In this document: positions 10,796-21,440 of the stretch, piece by piece
Numbering within the stretch: position 1 is the stretch's first letter
Layout: each line of letters opens with the position of its first letter
Assembly: GCA_009763385.1 (NCBI GenBank)
Contig: CM019826.1
Span: 98,192,848-98,256,847 of the forward strand
Source of the DNA: Coix lacryma-jobi var. lacryma-jobi
Lineage: Eukaryota; Streptophyta; Magnoliopsida; Poales; Poaceae
Reading direction: 5' to 3'
DNA: 64,000 nucleotides
The notes under the pieces: generated by a model
Databases searched by the model: none
What the model saw: only the letters and a program-made list of their open reading frames with translations
What the model was told of the DNA's origin: nothing
Position numbers and translations under genes: made by a program

Positions 10796-10998
10796 CCCGG
10801 TTTTGAGGCCCAAACCGGTAAACCCGCCAGCCCAGGTTTTGAGGCCCAAACCTGGAAACCGTCCACCCCGAGTTTTGAGGCACAAACTCGGAAACCCGCG
10901 TGCCTAGGTTTTGAGGCCCAAACCTGGAAACCGTCCTCGCCGAGTTTTGAGGCCCAAACTCGGAAACCAGCCACCCCAGGTTTTGAGGCCCAACCTGG
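10796..10998. repeat. Covarying hairpin array in LTR A
   Basis: Six tandem units of about 35-40 bp. Each is a stem of 6-8 bp around a nearly invariant TGAGGCCC loop. Stem arms change together: CCGGTTT/AAACCGG, CAGGTTT/AAACCTG and CGAGTTT/AAACTCG. Confidence 0.8.
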
Positions 10999-11660
10999 AA
11001 ACCATCGATGGTAGCTTTTTGAGGCTCAGCTACCGAACCCGCACCGTAGACGGGATGTGGTTCGCACACCCCGACCACCGACACCGATGCCGATGCATGT
11101 CCAGCCTGCACGCCGGGCACAACGCCTTCGCCATCCTTCTTGACTCGGCCGGCGGCACTTGCGCCGCACGCAAGCCCGTGTCCGACCTCCTGCCAAGTGC
11201 CACGACGCCATCGTCTTCCTCCCGACTCGGCCGATGCATCGCACATCCCCATGTGCTCTCGCTCGCCGATGCCACGTGTCAGCTACCACAGCTGGTCCTC
11301 TGGCCCTCTGGTCTGTCAGTCCAAGCCTCACGTCTGCCCTTCACCGCTCTGGGTACATCGGCATGGCACGTCCGCCGCACGACACGCCCATCCTTCACCG
11401 CTCCCGGTCCGTCGGCACGGCACGTCTCTACTTGACCTTCACCTCGCCATAGACCACTGTATCCGAGCTCCACACCTGCACATCAACATAGCCAAGAGAC
11501 ACATGTCGCACACGCACACCAACACAGAAACACCACAACTCAACACCACCGGTTAGTCATAAACAATAAGCGCATAGCTAGATATAGACTCAACCGGGTA
11601 AAAGCCTCAAACCTTCCTCATCAAAGTCAATCATTCATCATATATGTTCTCATGATCATA

Positions 11661-11668
11661 GTATCTGA
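11661..11668 (+). repeat. Left target site duplication of hAT
   Basis: GTATCTGA, identical to 15597-15604 and in frame with the interrupted gypsy integrase codons (V-S-D). Eight bases is the hAT signature. Confidence 0.9.
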
Positions 11669-11689
11669 CCCATGAAATAAATAGCGCGC

Positions 11690-11830
11690 TATTTTGCCGC
11701 TATTGCGCCGCTATAGCGTCGCGAATGAGATGACGCAACGATATTGTTCATTTACTCGCTATCAGCGCTTTTGCCGCTAAAGCGCGCTTTAGCGCCGCTA
11801 AACCTGTTTAGCGCCATAGCCCCGCTAATC
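11690..11830 (+). repeat. Left subterminal repeats of hAT
   Basis: Dense GCGCTA, GCCGCTA and TAGCGCCGC words, matched in inverted orientation at the right end. Confidence 0.7.
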
Positions 11831-12239
11831 TGGCGCTATTAATCATGAGGTGGCTGGACCAAAAAAACAGTGGCTTGATCGAATGGAGCCCAACTACGGC
11901 CCAAGTATTGTGGCCAACTAGTGATTCCAGCTAACCTAGAAGCTCCCACGCACACAGTTCTGCTCTCCCCACGCACACACTTCAGTTGGCGACTTGGCGG
12001 CGGCGCCGGTGGCTGGCGACGGCGGCGTGGTAGGGTCGGCAGCGGAGGGACGCCGGCAGGCAAGGCGACCCCGCAGCTGAGGGACGACAGCAGGCCAGGC
12101 CACGACTCTGGCTGGGCAGCTAGGCGACGACGGCGGCCGTGGTTCTGCACTTCGTGCCGCCAACGAGTACCTGTAATTTCTGCAACGGATTTGCTACCTC
12201 GTGGAGTCAGGTGCGACACACTCACACCCAAGGCCAACA
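11831..12239 (+). other. hAT 5' leader
   Basis: GC-rich (about 11980-12130) putative promoter/5' UTR ahead of the transposase start. Long frames on both strands here are compositional. Confidence 0.4.
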
Positions 12240-15189
12240 ATGTCCGACCCTGTTGGCCCTGATGCCATTGCGCCAACTCCAACCCTAGGTATGTTCTTTT
12301 CCCCTGTTTTTCTATACAGTTACAGTGACTCAAATACTCAATGAGTGATTCAGTTATGTACTGATGTCGTTATGTGAATATGTGATTATGACATTATGTG
12401 GATAAGTGGATTAGTGGATCCCTGTTGGCCCTGATTACTGCTAGTCTGTACTGAAATACTGAAGAAATTTAGAACTGAATGCTCTGTGTACTGAAATACT
12501 GAATGCTCTATGTAGTCTGATACTGAAGAACTGAATGTTCTGTGTACTAAAATACTGAATGCTCTCTGTACTGAAAATTAGAATATGTGATTACTACAAT
12601 GCATGTACTATCGTACTAATGTACTCTGTAGTCTCTAAATTTACTATTTTAATTGGTATTGCAATGGAACTTGTAGGTTTGTCTAGCACTGCATCCACAG
12701 GCAACCAAAACCAAACAAATGAAGCTGTTGTTGAACCATCTGACCCAGCCTGGAAGCATTGCACAATGCCAGATGTGAACAAGAAAAATTCTCTCAAGTG
12801 CAACTATTGTGGTAACACTTATAATGGTGGAATTACTAGAATCAAGTACCACCTTGGTAAAGTCCCTAAATGTGGTGTTGCAAAGTGCACTAGGGTTCCA
12901 GCTGATGCGCAAAAAGAAATGGTTGAGTTGATGTCAAAGAAGTTGGATACCAAGCAAAGGAAGAGACATGAGAAGGAAGAGGATAGAGCTGAAGTTGATC
13001 TGTCCCATTCTGAAGGAGAGGAACACAGTGATGGAGAAGACAATTCAGTTATACTGGTGAAGAAGGTGAGTAGCAAAAGTACTTCCTCAAGTGGTCCAAT
13101 GGATAAGTTCTGTAAACTGACACCAGAAGAAGTATTGGCTGCAAGGAAGGGCAAACTTGTTGCTGAAAATAAAGTTCGGTCCAAGCTGTCAACTGAAAAA
13201 AGAGAAGAGAAGAGGGACAGGGCATGTGAATACATTTGTCAGTTCTTTTATGAAGCAGGTATCCCACACAACACTGTCACACTTCCTAGCTTTGATCTTA
13301 TGCTTGAGGCTATTGGAGACTTTGGCAGGAACTTGAGAGGGCCAACTCCATATGAGATGAGTGGGAAATTCTTACAGAAAAGAAAAAGAAAAGTGCAGGA
13401 CTTATTGAAGTCACACCAGGAATCTTGGGAGCTAAATGGATGCTCAGTTATGACAGATGCTTGGACAGACAAGAGAGGTAGAGGTGTGATGAACTTGGTA
13501 GTCCATAGTGCATATGGTGTTTGTTTCCTTGATTCAGTGGATTGCTCAGCTGTGAAGAAAGATGGTAGATACATCTATGAACTGGTTGACAAATGTATTG
13601 AGGAAATAGGGGTGCAAAATGTAGTTCAAGTTGTGACTGACAATGCAAGACCAAATGAGGCAGCTGCAAGTTTGTTGAAAGCAAAGCACCCCTCTATTTT
13701 TTGGACTGGTTGTGCTACCCATACTATAGACCTCATGCTAGAAGATATTGGCAAGATGCCAAGAGTTGCAGCAACAATTGGTAAAGAAAAGTGCTTGACT
13801 GTTTTTCTATATGCCCATACTAGAGTTTTGGACCTTATGAGGAAGTACCTTTCTAGAGATTTGGTGAGGTGTGGTGTTACAAGATTTGCTACAGCTTATC
13901 TCAATTTGAAGAGCTTGCTGGAAAACAAGAGGCAACTGCAGAGGCTTTTTAGGGAAGATGAACTCAATGAACTAGGCTACCTAAAGAGTGTCAAAGGGAA
14001 GAAAGCACACAAGATTGTGACATCAGAGACTTTCTGGAAAGGAGTGCAGACTGCTGTTAATTACTTTGAGCCACTAGCTATTGTGTTGAGGAGAATGGAT
14101 AGTGATGTGCCATCAATGGGGTTCTTGTATGGGTATCTAGTAGAGGCTAAGAATGAGATCTCTAGGAGGTTTAACAATGAAAGGAAAAAGTTTGAGGAGG
14201 TTTTTCATTTCATTGACAAAAGGTGGGAGAGTAAACTGAAGACACCTTTGCATAGGGCTGGTTACTACTTGAACCCCTTCTACTATTATCAAAACAAGAG
14301 GGATATAGAGGATAATGAGTCATTTAGAGATGGTGTTATTACTTGCATCACAAAGCTTGTTCCGGATGAAGACACTCAAGACAAAATTATTGAAGAGCTT
14401 CAAAAGTTTCAGGATGCAGAAGGATCATTTGGCAAAGAAATTGCTAAAAGGCAATGCAAAAATATTCATTTTGATCCAGGTAACAAAATATTGCCCTAAG
14501 TTCAGTAATTGACCTTTATGGTATATAAAATTGAAATTGTCTTATGTCTTTTTTTATTCTAATTTAGCTAAGTGGTGGCTGAACCATGGAAGTAGTGCAC
14601 CAAACCTCAGAAAGCTAGCTGCTAGAATTCTAAGTTTGACATGCAGTTCATCAGCTTGTGAGAGATGTTGGAGTTCATTTGAACAAGTATGAATCTGACT
14701 TAAACACTTACAGACTTACTCTATTACTCATTTTCTTATTGACTTAGTATCTATTGAATTAATAAACAATTAAATATGTAGGTCCACACCAAGAGACGCA
14801 ATAGGCTGCTTCATGACAGAATGAGAGATCTAGTCTTTGTAAAATTCAACTCTAAATTGAGGCAAAAGAAGGACACCAAGGAAAAGGACCCACTTGAGAA
14901 ACCTGTGGTGGATGCATTAGAAGATGAAGATAATGAGTGGATCACCGGCATTGAGCCAACAGAGATAGATCCAGAGCAAGATGGAGAAATTGGATCAACA
15001 TCACAAGTAATTGCAGCTGCATCTCAAAGAGAAGAAACAAGGAGGGGAGGTAACAAGAATAGAAAGAGGAAGAGGTTGATCCCTACAGCTACTGAGGATG
15101 AAGAGTTATCTGCTCCATCTTCTGATGGAGAAGATGACAATGATATGCCATCCTATTTCAGTTCAGATTCTGGAGCTCAAAGTGATTGA
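12240..15189 (+). CDS. hAT transposase, 4 exons, apparently intact
   Basis: Predicted exons 12240-12288, 12677-14479, 14568-14686 and 14782-15189, joined at GT/AG sites that keep one frame, giving about 792 residues. Exon 1 donor is CTAG|GTATGT; acceptors are TTGTAG, ATTTAG and TATGTAG. Order: BED-type zinc finger (C-x2-C ... H ... C) at about 40-85; acidic/lysine-rich linker; a DUF659-like block at about 240-400 with the hAT acidic residues in MTDAW (about 274) and VVTDN (about 336), and the C-x2-H motif in CATH (about 362); C-terminal hAT dimerisation domain from about 618 across exons 3-4; acidic tail. It catalyses cut-and-paste transposition in the nucleus. Exon 1 and the splice sites are my prediction from sequence, not from cDNA. 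Confidence 0.85.
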
Positions 15190-15426
15190 GATACTCTGAA
15201 TGTGTGCACTGTGCAGTACTGTCCAGTCCAGTCCAGTCTTTCATTTGTTAATTTGTTATGCAGTATGCACTTATGCTTATGGCCTGTATGCACTTGTTGG
15301 ATAACTGGTTGTGTTTACTTGACTGTATGAAACTATTTGGACCTGGAATATGTGTCTAATGCACTTGTTTGTTTGTCATGAAGACATGAACTTATGATTC
15401 TATGTTTTTGCCTGTTTGAAAAAAAA

Positions 15427-15575
15427 GCGCGCTATAGCGTCGCAATAGCGGCGCTATAGCGTGCAGAGGCACCAGGCGCTACAGCACTTAGCCGCCGCTA
15501 TAGCGAAGCTATAGCGCCGCTATAGCGTGCGCTATTGCGCCAATAGCGTTTGGAAGAGGATCGCGCGAAATTAAA
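15427..15575 (+). repeat. Right subterminal repeats of hAT
   Basis: Clustered GCGCTATAGCG-type words, inverted relative to the left end; the outermost 20 bp are AT-rich. Confidence 0.75.
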
Positions 15576-15596
15576 TAGCCCGCGATTCAAAACTTT

Positions 15597-16454
15597 GTAT
15601 CTGACAGAGGCACACAGTTCACCTCCAGGTTCTGGAAGCGGTTGCATGAGTCCATGGATACCCGCCTTAGCTTCAGTTCAGCTCAGACAGATGGTCAGAC
15701 AGAAAGGGTGAATCAGATCCTTGAGGACATGTTGAGAGCCAGTGCGCTTCAGAATAGCCAGAGTTGGGATAAGAGTCTTCCTTATGCAGAGTTCTCTTAT
15801 AACAACAACTATCAGACCAGCCTGAAGATGTCACCGTTTGAAGCCCTATATGGCAACAAGTGCAGAACTCCTCTGTTCTGGAATCAGGTTGGAGAAAGGA
15901 AAGTCTTTGGCCATGAATCTATAGAAGAAGCTAAAGAACAGGTCAGGGAAATCAGAAGCAACCTGAAGACAACTCAGTCTAGACGGAAGAGTTATGCAGA
16001 TGTCAGACGACGTGAGCTGGAGTTCTAGATTGGGGACTATGTCTATCTGAAGGTGTCACCCTTCAGAGGTCTTCGGAGGTTTAATGTCAAAGGGAAGCTA
16101 TCTCCAAGATTCATTGGCCCTTTCAAGGTGATTGACAAGAAAGGTGCAGTTGCTTATCAGCTGGAGTTGCCCGCACGACTGGCAGGTATTCATGATGTGT
16201 TCCATGTATCCCAGCTGAAGAGATGTCTCCGAGTTCCAAAGGAGCAGTTGCCACTTGAGGAGCTTGATCTACGAGATGATCTGACATTCTCTGAGCCGAT
16301 CAAGATCCTAGACACGATGGAACGAGGCACTCGCAACAAGAGGATCAAAATCTGCAAGGTGCAATGGAAGCATTACTCCGAAGAAGAAGCCACATGGGAC
16401 AAGGAAGATGATCTTCAGGCTGATTTTCCTCACCTCTTCCCCGTCTCTTCCTAA
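15597..16454 (+). pseudogene. pol: Gypsy integrase C-terminus with chromodomain (Tekay-like)
   Basis: Resumes exactly after the hAT at the integrase D-x-G motif (SDRGTQF) and continues through the catalytic glutamate region (QTDGQTERVNQILEDML), the GPF-type box (RFIGPFKVID), HDVFHVSQLK and a C-terminal chromodomain (VQWKHYSEEEATWDKEDD). Integrase inserts element cDNA; the chromodomain directs it to chromatin. There is one in-frame TAG at 16026-16028, at ELEF*IGDYVYL, where relatives have an amino acid. With the hAT insertion this copy is dead. Confidence 0.9.
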
Positions 16455-16474
16455 TCTCAAGGACGAGATTCTTC

Positions 16475-16488
16475 TAAGGGGGTAGGTT
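16475..16488 (+). other. Polypurine tract of Tekay-like element
   Basis: CTAAGGGGGTAGGT immediately precedes the LTR start TGTAACACCC. Confidence 0.7.
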
Positions 16489-19400
16489 TGTAACACCCTG
16501 ATTTAAATTTTCCCCAATTAAATTAAATAAATTAGAAATTAAATAGGGTGGCTAGCTTATTAGAGGAGGAAAATAAAATTTATTTATCATTGTCATGTTG
16601 CATTCATGCCATTGCATATTTTGTTGAGTGGAAAAGAATTTATTAAACCCGATTAGGGCGAACCGAATTTATTCTATTTCGAAAATAAATGAAAAGATTT
16701 ATAAAATTTTATCAAATCAAACCCCAAATTTTATTTTCAAAACCTGGATAAAATATTTCTAAAATATTTGAAAGTGATTTCATTTTTAAATTGGTTTTGG
16801 TTTTGAATTTCAAAAGGTTTTGAAAAGGTTTGAAAAGAAAAGAAGGCAGCTGGACCTTTTTCCTCTCCCCTATCCAGCCCACGACCTCACCCGCGCCTCG
16901 GGCCGAGCCCACCAGCCCTTCACACCTCTCCTTCCCTCGCTGGCCTGGGCCGATTCCACCGGCCCAGCTCCTCCCACGCGCAGCACACCGGCCCGCAGCG
17001 CCAGCGGCCCGCCTGATCTCCTCCCTCCTTTCGGCCCGCGCTCCCCCTCTCTGCCCGCTCACTGACCGCCCGACCCCACCGGTCAGTCGTCACCCCCAAC
17101 CTCCCTCCCCGCCCTACCAGCTCGCCCCACCCTCCATCTCTCCTCGGATCGATCCGTGGAGTAGCCGCCACCTCCCGTCTACCCTTTTTAAACCCCACAT
17201 TGACCCCACACCGCCTCTCTGCCACCACCACATCCCTTCTGGTGCAATTTTCCCCACGCTCTGAAACCCTCCCGAGGCACAGCCGCCGCCATCGCCATAA
17301 CCGAGCTCCAGTCGAGCTCGCCAGCGCACACTCTAGCCACCAACACCATCATCCTCCCCTCCACCGGCATCGTGTACACACGACGCCTTCGAGGGACCCG
17401 ATCACGGTGGGAATCGGCGCCAGGAGCCCCACGGCATCGACCGCGCCGGATCCCGAGCCAGCTCCGCCTCCTCCGCCGTCGTGTGCGTCACCCGAGCCTC
17501 CTTCGACCTCGCAGATACCCTCGTTGAGCTCGCCGTTTCCTCCGCTCTCCTCCCCCATCTTTCTTGTGATCTCTAGTGCCCTCTAGGACTCACCCGAGCC
17601 ACGCCGTCGCGCTCGGCAATGGCGCCGCCACGGAAGAGCAGAGCGCCGCCGCGTTCCTTGGCACCGGCCGACGAGGAGCTCCTCGCCTCCTCTCTGCATC
17701 GTCCATCTTGTTTTCGACGACCTAGATTAGATTGGCCCCGAAGGGGTATACAGCGCGCCCACCCTGTGCGGTAGACCCAGTGCGCCTGCCGCGTCAGCCA
17801 GTCCATGCGCCGCGTGGCACACCTGGCCATCCGCATGTGGCCGCATGGCGACAACGTCAGCGCCCGCCAGTCCGCGCGGGCCCCCATGCACTTTTGCAGA
17901 TGAGACCCCACAGATTCGGGAAAACAACCCGCACTCCATCGTTACTGTTCTCTGTGTCTGATAAAACTTGCACCCGGAACCCTCCCTTTTCACCGAAACG
18001 AGGCGCCGTCCCCGCGCCACCGCACCCTCTCTCACCGCCTGTGTGGCACGCTCGGGCCAATGGCACGGTGCCACGTGTCCGCCACGCCAGCAGCTGCAGC
18101 GCGCCCCCGCTAGTCTTGCACTTAAGCCCCTTCGTTTCCCATGAATAAACCCGCACTCCAGAACGCCTATTCCCTGAGTCATGAAAATCTCGCATCCTAG
18201 CCCCTAAGCTATTTAGAAAATGACGCCCGGTCATGTTGTGTGTTCTTTTCAGTTTTAATTTATTTAAAATACGAAAAAGAGTTCAGTTTATTTACAGATT
18301 TGCCACTCTATTCAAATGCTCATAACTTTCACGTGTTAACTCCGTTTTGATCCATTCAACTTGCGTTAGCTTCATAATTTCGTTCTCTACGCAGTAGATC
18401 TATTAGTTTACATTACTGTTTTCTGTACTGTTATTTATTTTGTGGTATTGTGCCATGTATGTTGATTGGGCCAGAGAGTGCGGAGTTCGAGGACGCTCCA
18501 GATTTTCCTTGTGATCCAGTTGATTCGACCCAGCCCGCAGGCAAGTGTTCTTGAACATCTTGCACCTATACTTTATTTTACTTTTGGTATTAGAGTAGTT
18601 AGATCCTGTAGATGCATGTTGTGTCTTAATTTGAATCCCACTTTAGGGTTTACTAGAATTTGTATATATTATCCTTGTCACCTATTTTTGGGATGTTCGG
18701 GTATGTGTCTTGCTTAGCCCTGCAGTCATGGTTGGGATGAGACTTAAAAGTTAATAATCTTGATTAATGATATATGAAACAATGTGGACATGGTAAATTT
18801 TGTAGTAACATGGTTATTAGGAAAATCCGGCAGGATGGACCCGTATTGGTGGTTTTGTGCCGTGGGATGCGGCAGCTGGGCTCGTGCTAGACATATCCTG
18901 CCTGGATCCCTAGGACCCGGTTCTTGGACAAGTAACTCGGCAAAACAGCGCAACCATGAGATCTAGATGGGCTGGACCTGGCTAATTAATTAGTTTCCTT
19001 CAAGTTATGCTACACGGGGGTTGTATAGTGGCTCAAGAGGGGTCCCTTAGGGTCGTTGACTTACGGACAGGGGAGAAACATTAGAGTATGTGTAACACAG
19101 GCTTGGAGGGGCTTTGTAAAGGCGTTGCAGTGCAACCCGCTATGCACCTTGGCAGTTTTTAGCGTGACGGGTAATGCACGACTCATGGGTAACGATGTGC
19201 AACCTCTGCAGAGTGTAAAACTGATATATCAGCCATGCTCACGGTCACGAGCGGGCTTCGACTTCTTCGAGATTAGTTGGTTACTGGTTACTGGTTCGGG
19301 TCATCTGATGGACTTCAGGTGCGGTTGCCTGATGGACTTCAGGTGTGGGTGCTTGGTGCGACTCCAAGTACGGTTGCTTGGTGTGACTCTAAGTGTTGGT

Positions 19401-19989
19401 TGCTCAGTGTGACTCCGAGTGTGGTCTTGCTCGGTGCGACTCCGAGTGTTGTTATTTTTCTACAGTGTCTGTGTTTATAACCTAGTAAATAGGTTCATAG
19501 GATTAATAGGATTAATAGGATGTGTCGCTTTAGGCGCGTGAGTCTAACTGTGTCAGCCTACCTTTGTTATAAGCCTCATAAGCATATATTTCCTACACTT
19601 GCAGAGTACATTTCGATGTACTCACCCTTCCTCTTTGTCCCCTGCTACCCCACCCAGACGCTGGAGACTACGCTTACGAGGAGCCGGAGTACCCAGAGGA
19701 CGGTGGCTACGACCCTGACGATCTGTACTAGGATGACGCTTCCCCCGGTCGACCATCCTGTGGAGTGGAGTCCAGATCTTCCGCGTCTTCATCAGAGTTT
19801 ACTTTAGAGTCAGATATCATGAGAGTCTGTACTTTTCTTTCAGACCCGAGGGTCATTTATGTAATAATATTCGAGATATTAATAAAAACATTGTTTTGAT
19901 AATTACTATGATGTCGATATTTGTATGAAAATTGATCCCGGCATACATATATTTTGCTCCAATTTTGTTCTTAAAATTGGGGTGTGACA
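16489..19989 (+). mobile_element. 3' LTR of Tekay-like element
   Basis: 3,501 bp from TGTAACACCC to GGTGTGACA. A GC-rich belt (16850-17900) produces several long spurious frames on both strands. Degenerate direct repeats 'ggtgcgactccaag' occur at 19340-19450. A 'gtacatttcgatgtac' palindrome at 19606-19621 recurs in similar form in the solo LTR at about 54632-54645. No protein gene found inside. Confidence 0.8.
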
Positions 19990-20290
19990 ATAACCATTGC
20001 CTGTAGAAATAGATTTCTAGAGGCGGATTGTTAAGAGAACCGCCTGTAGAAATAAGACATTTTTACAGGCAATAGTTGTCCCTCTTATCCCCAAATGTCT
20101 AGTCTCCCCCAACGCCGATTTTGCCCGGCCTTCCTCTTGGCAATGGTTATCCCTCTTATCCCTATATGAACCAAGGTTCATAACACGATTCTAGACTTAA
20201 GGCCCACCATTTTATTTCTACAGATGCGTGGTAACTAAAACCGCCAGTAAAAAAAGGAGGCACCAGAAAAAAAATCATCTTTCGACTAGT
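19990..20290 (-). mobile_element. CACTA-like subterminal fragment
   Basis: Contains inverted and direct copies of CCGCCTGTAGAAATA/GGCGG...TTCT, resembling grass CACTA subterminal repeats. Sits directly right of the Tekay LTR; no terminal CACTA word is visible, so the end was probably lost to that insertion. Could be the 3' end of the CACTA whose transposase remnant lies at 21441-22221. Confidence 0.35.
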
Positions 20291-20410
20291 ATCGGTTCCT
20301 ATGGCTGTGCGACACTTATAGCGCTCCCACAACGGTCAGATAGGCCGGACCAGACTATTTAAGAAGACCTCAGTCTCCCGACCCGAACCCTGCCCCAATA
20401 GCGAGGGGGA

Positions 20411-20757
20411 TTTTTTTTTCTCGAATAGCGCAGGAGAACTGCACGTCATTTCATTAAGGAGGAAGAAGAAAGGAAAAGGCAAGGTTCACAGACCCACCAC
20501 ACACCCCAACTCACGCACACTACACCCTAAACTTCGAGAACAGACTCGCCACTAAAACTCGAACACGACCCAAACCTTAGACTTAGAGCATCAGGCTTCA
20601 GCAGACCATGATCTAATAGCGAGCTCCTGGAGCTTTACAGCCTCAGCCGAGCACCAAAGCTCCCCTTCCTCACTAATACACCTAAGGACCTCATGAACCC
20701 TTGGTCTCTTATTGTCAAAGACACACGGATTGCGATACTTCCAAATTTCCAGGCCAA
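20411..20757 (-). mobile_element. 5'-truncated LINE (3' end)
   Basis: On the minus strand: end of an RT-type ORF2, a 3' UTR, and a poly(A) tail (poly-T at 20411-20419 on plus). Severe 5' truncation with a poly(A) tail is typical of L1-like retrotransposition. Confidence 0.75.
20591..20755 (-). pseudogene. LINE ORF2 C-terminal fragment
   Basis: Open frame of about 54 residues ending TGA at 20591. It begins IWKYRNPCVFDN, the conserved 'WK.RN..VF' segment found near the C-terminus of plant LINE ORF2 proteins (zf-RVT neighbourhood). The RT core itself is absent because of 5' truncation. No damage is seen within the fragment. Confidence 0.7.
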
Positions 20758-20865
20758 ACTATTTAAGAAGACCTCAGTCCCCCGACCGAGAAAACCCCCC
20801 GAACCCTGCCCCAACAGCGAGGGGGGTTTTTTTACCCAGCCAACATAGTGAGCGATGCGGCACAA

Positions 20866-21440
20866 GGGTTATTCTTATCTGGAAAATGAGATACTAAATA
20901 ATTTGGAAAGTGAGCAAAAAAGGATATTCTTATCTGGAAAATAAATATTTTAAAAACATTTAAAAAGGAGACATAGCTTTCACAAGTAAAAAGGAGCATT
21001 TTTTGGAAAATAGTTTGGAAAAGGAAAAAAGTCCTGCATTAAAAAGAGCAATTTGTATAATGAGTTTGTAACAAATTATGCAAACACCTGGTAGTTGGCC
21101 AAATAATTCGAATGGACAACAAGTAGCAACCTGCTGTACGTGAACAGCTTGATATATAGTAAAAGTGCTGAAATCATACATATAAAAATACCACTTCAGC
21201 ACTTCACCAGGTAGCAGCCCTGCTGTTAGTGAAGGCGATCAAGGCAGCACTCAGCAGGTAGCAGCCCAGCACAGCAGCGCAGCACAGCACTACAGCAGCA
21301 CACAGTCCACAACACAAGTATGCCAACAACATGTCAAATTACCGGCAAGTCAGCAACTCAGTACAGATTATATAAACAAATAATCTCCATATTACATAGA
21401 ACATCTCCATGTTACCTATATATTGAGACCACAACTAAAA
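20866..21440. other. Unassigned AT-rich spacer
   Basis: No ORF or repeat ends recognised. A short 'cagcac/gcagca' simple-sequence patch lies at 21240-21310. Confidence 0.4.

Larger units (their letters stand above)
2571..11652 (-). mobile_element. Non-autonomous Sirevirus 'A' (gag-only, minus strand)
   Basis: Order on the minus strand: 5' LTR (11652-9163), PBS, gag, a long non-coding stretch with a small pol remnant, PPT, and a truncated 3' LTR (3301-2571). No protease, integrase core, RT or RNase H is present. The right edge lies inside the integrase of a Tekay-like gypsy element, next to 'tgatc', the presumptive 5-bp target. The left edge is truncated, so no matching duplication survives. 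By eye about 12 single-base differences separate the 731 bp shared by its two LTRs (2571-3301 and 10922-11652), roughly 1.6 percent, implying a recent insertion. Confidence 0.85.
9163..11652 (-). mobile_element. 5' LTR of Sirevirus A
   Basis: 2,490 bp, TG...CA in minus-strand reading: starts TGAGAACATATATGATG at 11652 and ends GGTCCTTCA at 9163. It carries a covarying hairpin array (10796-10998), a TATA box (10535-10543) and a palindrome cluster (9575-9940). The U5 end has the Sirevirus 'cacccccc' tract at about 9199-9207. Confidence 0.9.
11669..15596 (+). mobile_element. Complete hAT DNA transposon
   Basis: 3,928 bp between perfect 8-bp duplications. The extreme ends share only an imperfect terminal inverted repeat, around 'aatagcgcgctattt' (left) and 'aatcgcgggctattt' (right, complement). 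Both ends are packed with GCTATAGCG/GCGCTATA words (11690-11830 and 15427-15550), typical subterminal transposase-binding repeats. Encodes one apparently intact four-exon transposase. Confidence 0.9.
11653..19989 (+). mobile_element. Tekay-like Ty3/gypsy chromovirus (3' part, interrupted by hAT)
   Basis: Only the 3' end survives in the window: 16 bp of integrase (11653-11668), the hAT insertion, integrase C-terminus with chromodomain (15597-16454), a PPT and a 3.5 kb LTR. The upstream part is lost to the left of Sirevirus A. Lineage is inferred from the chromodomain, the TGTAACACCC LTR start and the long LTR. Confidence 0.8.
20354..20826. repeat. Direct repeat flanking a LINE insertion
   Basis: About 57 bp at 20354-20410 recurs at 20758-20826, with one 12-bp length difference and a few substitutions. 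The copies bracket the LINE 3' end. Either an unusually long target duplication or an older local duplication. Confidence 0.55.

Noticed and set aside
16820..17911. Several long overlapping ORFs on both strands in the Tekay-like LTR
   Set aside because: GC-rich belt inside an LTR. Proline/arginine/alanine-rich frames on opposite strands, no domain or conserved start, so compositional.
19604..19800. Short plus-strand coding exon (acidic, Tyr/Pro-rich) near the end of the Tekay-like LTR
   Set aside because: Lies within the LTR and is matched only loosely in the solo LTR. More likely a conserved LTR motif than a gene.
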